This document shows, piece by piece, positions 62,169 through 64,000 of a DNA stretch of 64,000 nucleotides (the stretch's first letter is position 1; every line of letters begins with the position of its first letter). Both the position numbers and the translations under genes were made by a program. Source of the stretch: Desulfobacteraceae bacterium (GTDB lineage Bacteria; Desulfobacterota; Desulfobacteria; Desulfobacterales; Desulfosalsimonadaceae); assembly GCA_011389935.1 (NCBI GenBank), contig JAABTJ010000008.1:42548-106547 (forward strand), given 5' to 3'. Below the pieces are notes generated by a model. It made no database searches, was not told the origin of the DNA, and saw only the letters and a list, made by a program, of their open reading frames with translations.

Positions 62169-62612
62169 CTACCATTTTTTCATTTTTTTCCGGATAAACG
62201 CCGCAATTGGGCCTGTCGTCCGGATAACCATGAGATCGTTGTTTTCCTTCTCCCCGCCGGTGTAGATATCTTGCGCGTTTCTATGGTAGTAGCACAAAAT
62301 TTTGATCCGGCTGTTGGTCTGCGTCAAAGATGTTTTCCCCTTCAGAAGGTCTGAAAATATCCGGAAGATGCAAACGGGTATGCTTGTCTGAAACCATATG
62401 GTGGAAACGGGTTCCCTGCTTGCCGCAAGGTAGCGGTTGATCCCCGGATTCAAACCGGTGTGCTCGAACACCTTTTTTTTCACGAATTTGTCAAACACCT
62501 CGCCGTCTATTGTTTTTATCGGCGGAGAAAAGCCGAAATGCTTCCGGATATATGTTGTCTTTCCTGAGCCCGGCGGGCCGATGACATTATGGATCACGAT
62601 GCCTCCGCACAT
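62169..62612 (-). CDS. Small P-loop NTPase
   Basis: A protein of up to 147 residues with a perfect Walker A near the N-terminus (GPPGSGKTTYIRKHFG). No Walker B or sensor motif is obvious, and the C-terminal part is basic (FIRKKMKKW). ATG 62612 or GTG 62597, four bases after GGAGG, could be the start. It converges with the nitrilase gene (10 bp apart) and diverges from the TetR-type regulator. It may be an adaptor or a short kinase; no family recognised. Confidence 0.55.
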   Translation of the reverse strand: MCGGIVIHNVIGPPGSGKTTYIRKHFGFSPPIKTIDGEVFDKFVKKKVFEHTGLNPGINRYLAASREPVSTIWFQTSIPVCIFRIFSDLLKGKTSLTQTNSRIKILCYYHRNAQDIYTGGEKENNDLMVIRTTGPIAAFIRKKMKKW

Positions 62613-62762
62613 GGATCGGTTTATGGTTTTTCATGTCTCCGGCAGGATTTTGGACAAAAGTATTCTACCGTATTTTGCATCATCATGCGACGAGTAACAC
62701 CTTGTTTCGTCAACAATCAAAAAAAACTTGACAAGGACTTTCGGAGAAAGGTATTGGTGGGT

Positions 62763-62776
62763 ACCGACTGGTCGGT
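62763..62776. promoter_or_regulatory. TetR-type operator ACCGAC-TG-GTCGGT
   Basis: A perfect 6-2-6 dyad, the form of operator commonly bound by TetR/FabR-like regulators. A -35-like TTGACA (62728-62733) and a weak -10 (TATTGG, 62752-62757) lie just upstream, so the dyad would cover the transcription start of the TetR gene 140 bp further on: classical autorepression. Confidence 0.65.
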
Positions 62777-62915
62777 CGGTTGTTCGACTGCCAAGTCGGT
62801 TTGCCTTCTGCGGTTTTTGTACCAATTTTATTTTTCTTTTCATAAACGTTGTTTCTTCCTTAAAACGATGATTGCCAAACATGCCCGGCACTCTGTTCTT
62901 CCCCCGGAGCCATTT

Positions 62916-63533
62916 ATGCCCCCCATCATAGAGCTGGAAACCATTCGCAGAACCCAGATATTGGAAGCGGCCTTACAAACCATCTCCGCACAGGGATGCG
63001 CCAATGTTACCCTTGATGACATATGCCGCGCCTCGGGATTGTCCAAGGGGGGACTCACTTACTACTACAAGTCCAAGCGGGAATTGTTCCTTGCCGCGTT
63101 TACCGAATTTTTCGAACGCATCTTCGCCCGGGGCAAGGAGACCATGGACCGGTTCGACGATCCGCTCGAAAAACTGCTTTCTTTTGACTGGCTGTACAAC
63201 CCGGAAGACCCGGACGGATTTATCGGGTATCCGGTGTTGTTCGATTTCATGTCCATTGCGGTACATGATGAAGAATACCGGAAAATATTTCACGACTGGG
63301 TGGACAACTGGGTGGTTTTGCTCAAAGAAGCCATTGTTCTGGGCGTAAACAGGGGGATGTTTCACGAGATGGACTGTGAAAGTGCCGCCAGGGGGATCAG
63401 CGCGATTTACCAGGGGATCGCAACCCGTTGGTTTCTGGCGCCGGGGATGCATTCACGTCTGTGGGCCCTGGATACCCTTGAAAATGCGGTAAAGGGCCTG
63501 CTGTTTTCCTCTGACAGGGAAGCCGGCAGGTAA
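62916..63533 (+). CDS. TetR-family transcriptional regulator
   Basis: A 205-residue repressor. The N-terminal helix-turn-helix (about 7-55) reads TRRTQILEAALQTISAQGCANVTLDDICRASGLSKGGLTYYYKSKRELF-type sequence with every hallmark of TetR. The C-terminal ligand-binding domain is distinct, with FIGYPVLFDFMSIAVHDEEYRKIFHDW; members regulating lipid or fatty-acid genes often look like this. ATG 62916 has GGAG seven bases upstream; the frame extends further upstream without support. The SCP2-domain gene 137 bp downstream is a likely target. Confidence 0.93.
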   Translation: MPPIIELETIRRTQILEAALQTISAQGCANVTLDDICRASGLSKGGLTYYYKSKRELFLAAFTEFFERIFARGKETMDRFDDPLEKLLSFDWLYNPEDPDGFIGYPVLFDFMSIAVHDEEYRKIFHDWVDNWVVLLKEAIVLGVNRGMFHEMDCESAARGISAIYQGIATRWFLAPGMHSRLWALDTLENAVKGLLFSSDREAGR

Positions 63534-63670
63534 ATAGAAAGCCTTTTTTCGCCGGCTGGCAGTTCCGTTCCATTTGCAGGATTGATCGTCGCAAGTGTGC
63601 GCGCGCAATTGAAACGTTGTTTTGCGGCGCAACCAATGAACACCAACCATCGTAAGGGAGAGAAAAGAAC

Positions 63671-64000
63671 ATGGCTGTTTTTGAAAGCAAGGAAAAAATG
63701 ATGACCGTGCTTGGCGAACTCTTTGAAAAGCTGATGGATGACCCCGTAATGGGGCCGAAATTTGCGCAGACAAAGATCGTCATCAAGTTCAACATCAGCG
63801 ACCCGGATGCCTCTTTGTGGCTGACCCCCGGGGACGGCACCAAGGGGGAGGTGCTGTGGGGGAATATCAATGAAACCCCCACGGTGGAGATGACCCTGAG
63901 CGCCGACACCTGCCACAAGTTCTGGCTCAGGGAGATCAGTATGCCGGTTGCGCTGGCCAAGGGGTTGATCAAGGCAAAAGGCCCCATGCCCAAGGTGTTG
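63671..64000 (+). CDS. SCP2 sterol-carrier-domain protein (partial, runs off the window)
   Basis: The first 110 codons of a protein with an SCP2-type lipid-binding domain: KFNISDPDASLWLTPGDGTKG followed by WGNINETPTVEMTLSADTCHKFWLREISMPVALAKGLIKAKGP. The frame is open to the last base, so the C-terminus is missing. AAGGGAGAG lies ten bases before the ATG. Bacterial SCP2 proteins bind fatty acyl chains or hydrophobic metabolites and often stand beside TetR-type regulators of lipid degradation, as here. Confidence 0.85.
   Translation, partial: MAVFESKEKMMTVLGELFEKLMDDPVMGPKFAQTKIVIKFNISDPDASLWLTPGDGTKGEVLWGNINETPTVEMTLSADTCHKFWLREISMPVALAKGLIKAKGPMPKVL

Noticed and set aside
1..64000. Prophage, CRISPR array, rRNA or tRNA genes
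   Set aside because: No spaced direct repeats, phage structural or integrase genes, or tRNA cloverleaf sequences were seen on reading both strands.

Overview
The window looks like chromosome from a strictly anaerobic Desulfobacterota bacterium, most likely a Desulfobacterales/Desulfosarcina-type sulfate reducer. The grounds are the gene mix: rubredoxin next to a rubrerythrin-like protein, a pentaheme nitrite reductase NrfA, a cytosolic molybdopterin/FeS/GltD-like redox operon, carboxynorspermidine polyamine genes, several two-component systems with sigma54 activators, and a UPF0182 giant membrane protein. This is inference; no rRNA or dsr genes are present. I saw no rRNA, tRNA, CRISPR array, complete insertion sequence or prophage.

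Layout. 0.1-2.3 kb: rubredoxin, ferritin-like protein, and an eRF1-like protein with an intact GGQ loop. 2.7-8.3 kb: DMT permease and a complete branched-chain amino-acid type ABC transporter (livKHMGF order). 8.5-11.9 kb: NarL-type kinase/regulator pair, single receiver, PocR-domain protein. 11.9-17.1 kb (minus): acyltransferase-hydrolase fusion, metallophosphoesterase, ABC-2 exporter. 17.4-18.7 kb: AarF/UbiB-like kinase. 19.1-26.8 kb: a cluster of two cytidylate-kinase-like proteins, a Usp-like protein, an SLC13 permease with RCK domains, receiver, histidine kinase and NtrC-type activator, with a sigma54 promoter and three upstream palindromes. 26.9-32.2 kb (minus): small protein, GltD-like flavoprotein, four-cluster FeS protein, molybdopterin oxidoreductase. 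33.0-38.0 kb: TauE/SafE permease, two membrane proteins, histidine kinase, NtrC-type activator, behind a near-consensus sigma54 promoter. 38.4-43.4 kb: MgtE, UppP, carboxynorspermidine dehydrogenase and decarboxylase. 43.7-50.3 kb: UPF0182 protein, acyltransferase, polyferredoxin-like protein, CrtI-like oxidoreductase. 50.4-55.6 kb: triple-PAS hybrid kinase, rRNA methyltransferase, NrfA. 55.7-62.6 kb: acyl-CoA ligase; operon of C69 hydrolase, kinase-fold protein and class-III PLP enzyme; divergent nitrilase; small P-loop protein. 62.9-64.0 kb: TetR regulator with its own operator, and the start of an SCP2-domain protein running off the window.

The strongest candidates for undescribed biology are: the kinase-like/Usp/SLC13-RCK cluster with its sigma54 control region; the kinase-fold plus class-III PLP enzyme plus C69/nitrilase cluster; the intergenic hub between the molybdopterin operon and the TauE operon, which carries opposed sigma54 promoter candidates; and four copies of a nested-palindrome repeat (three of about 146 bp and one 58-bp internally deleted copy) scattered in intergenic space.
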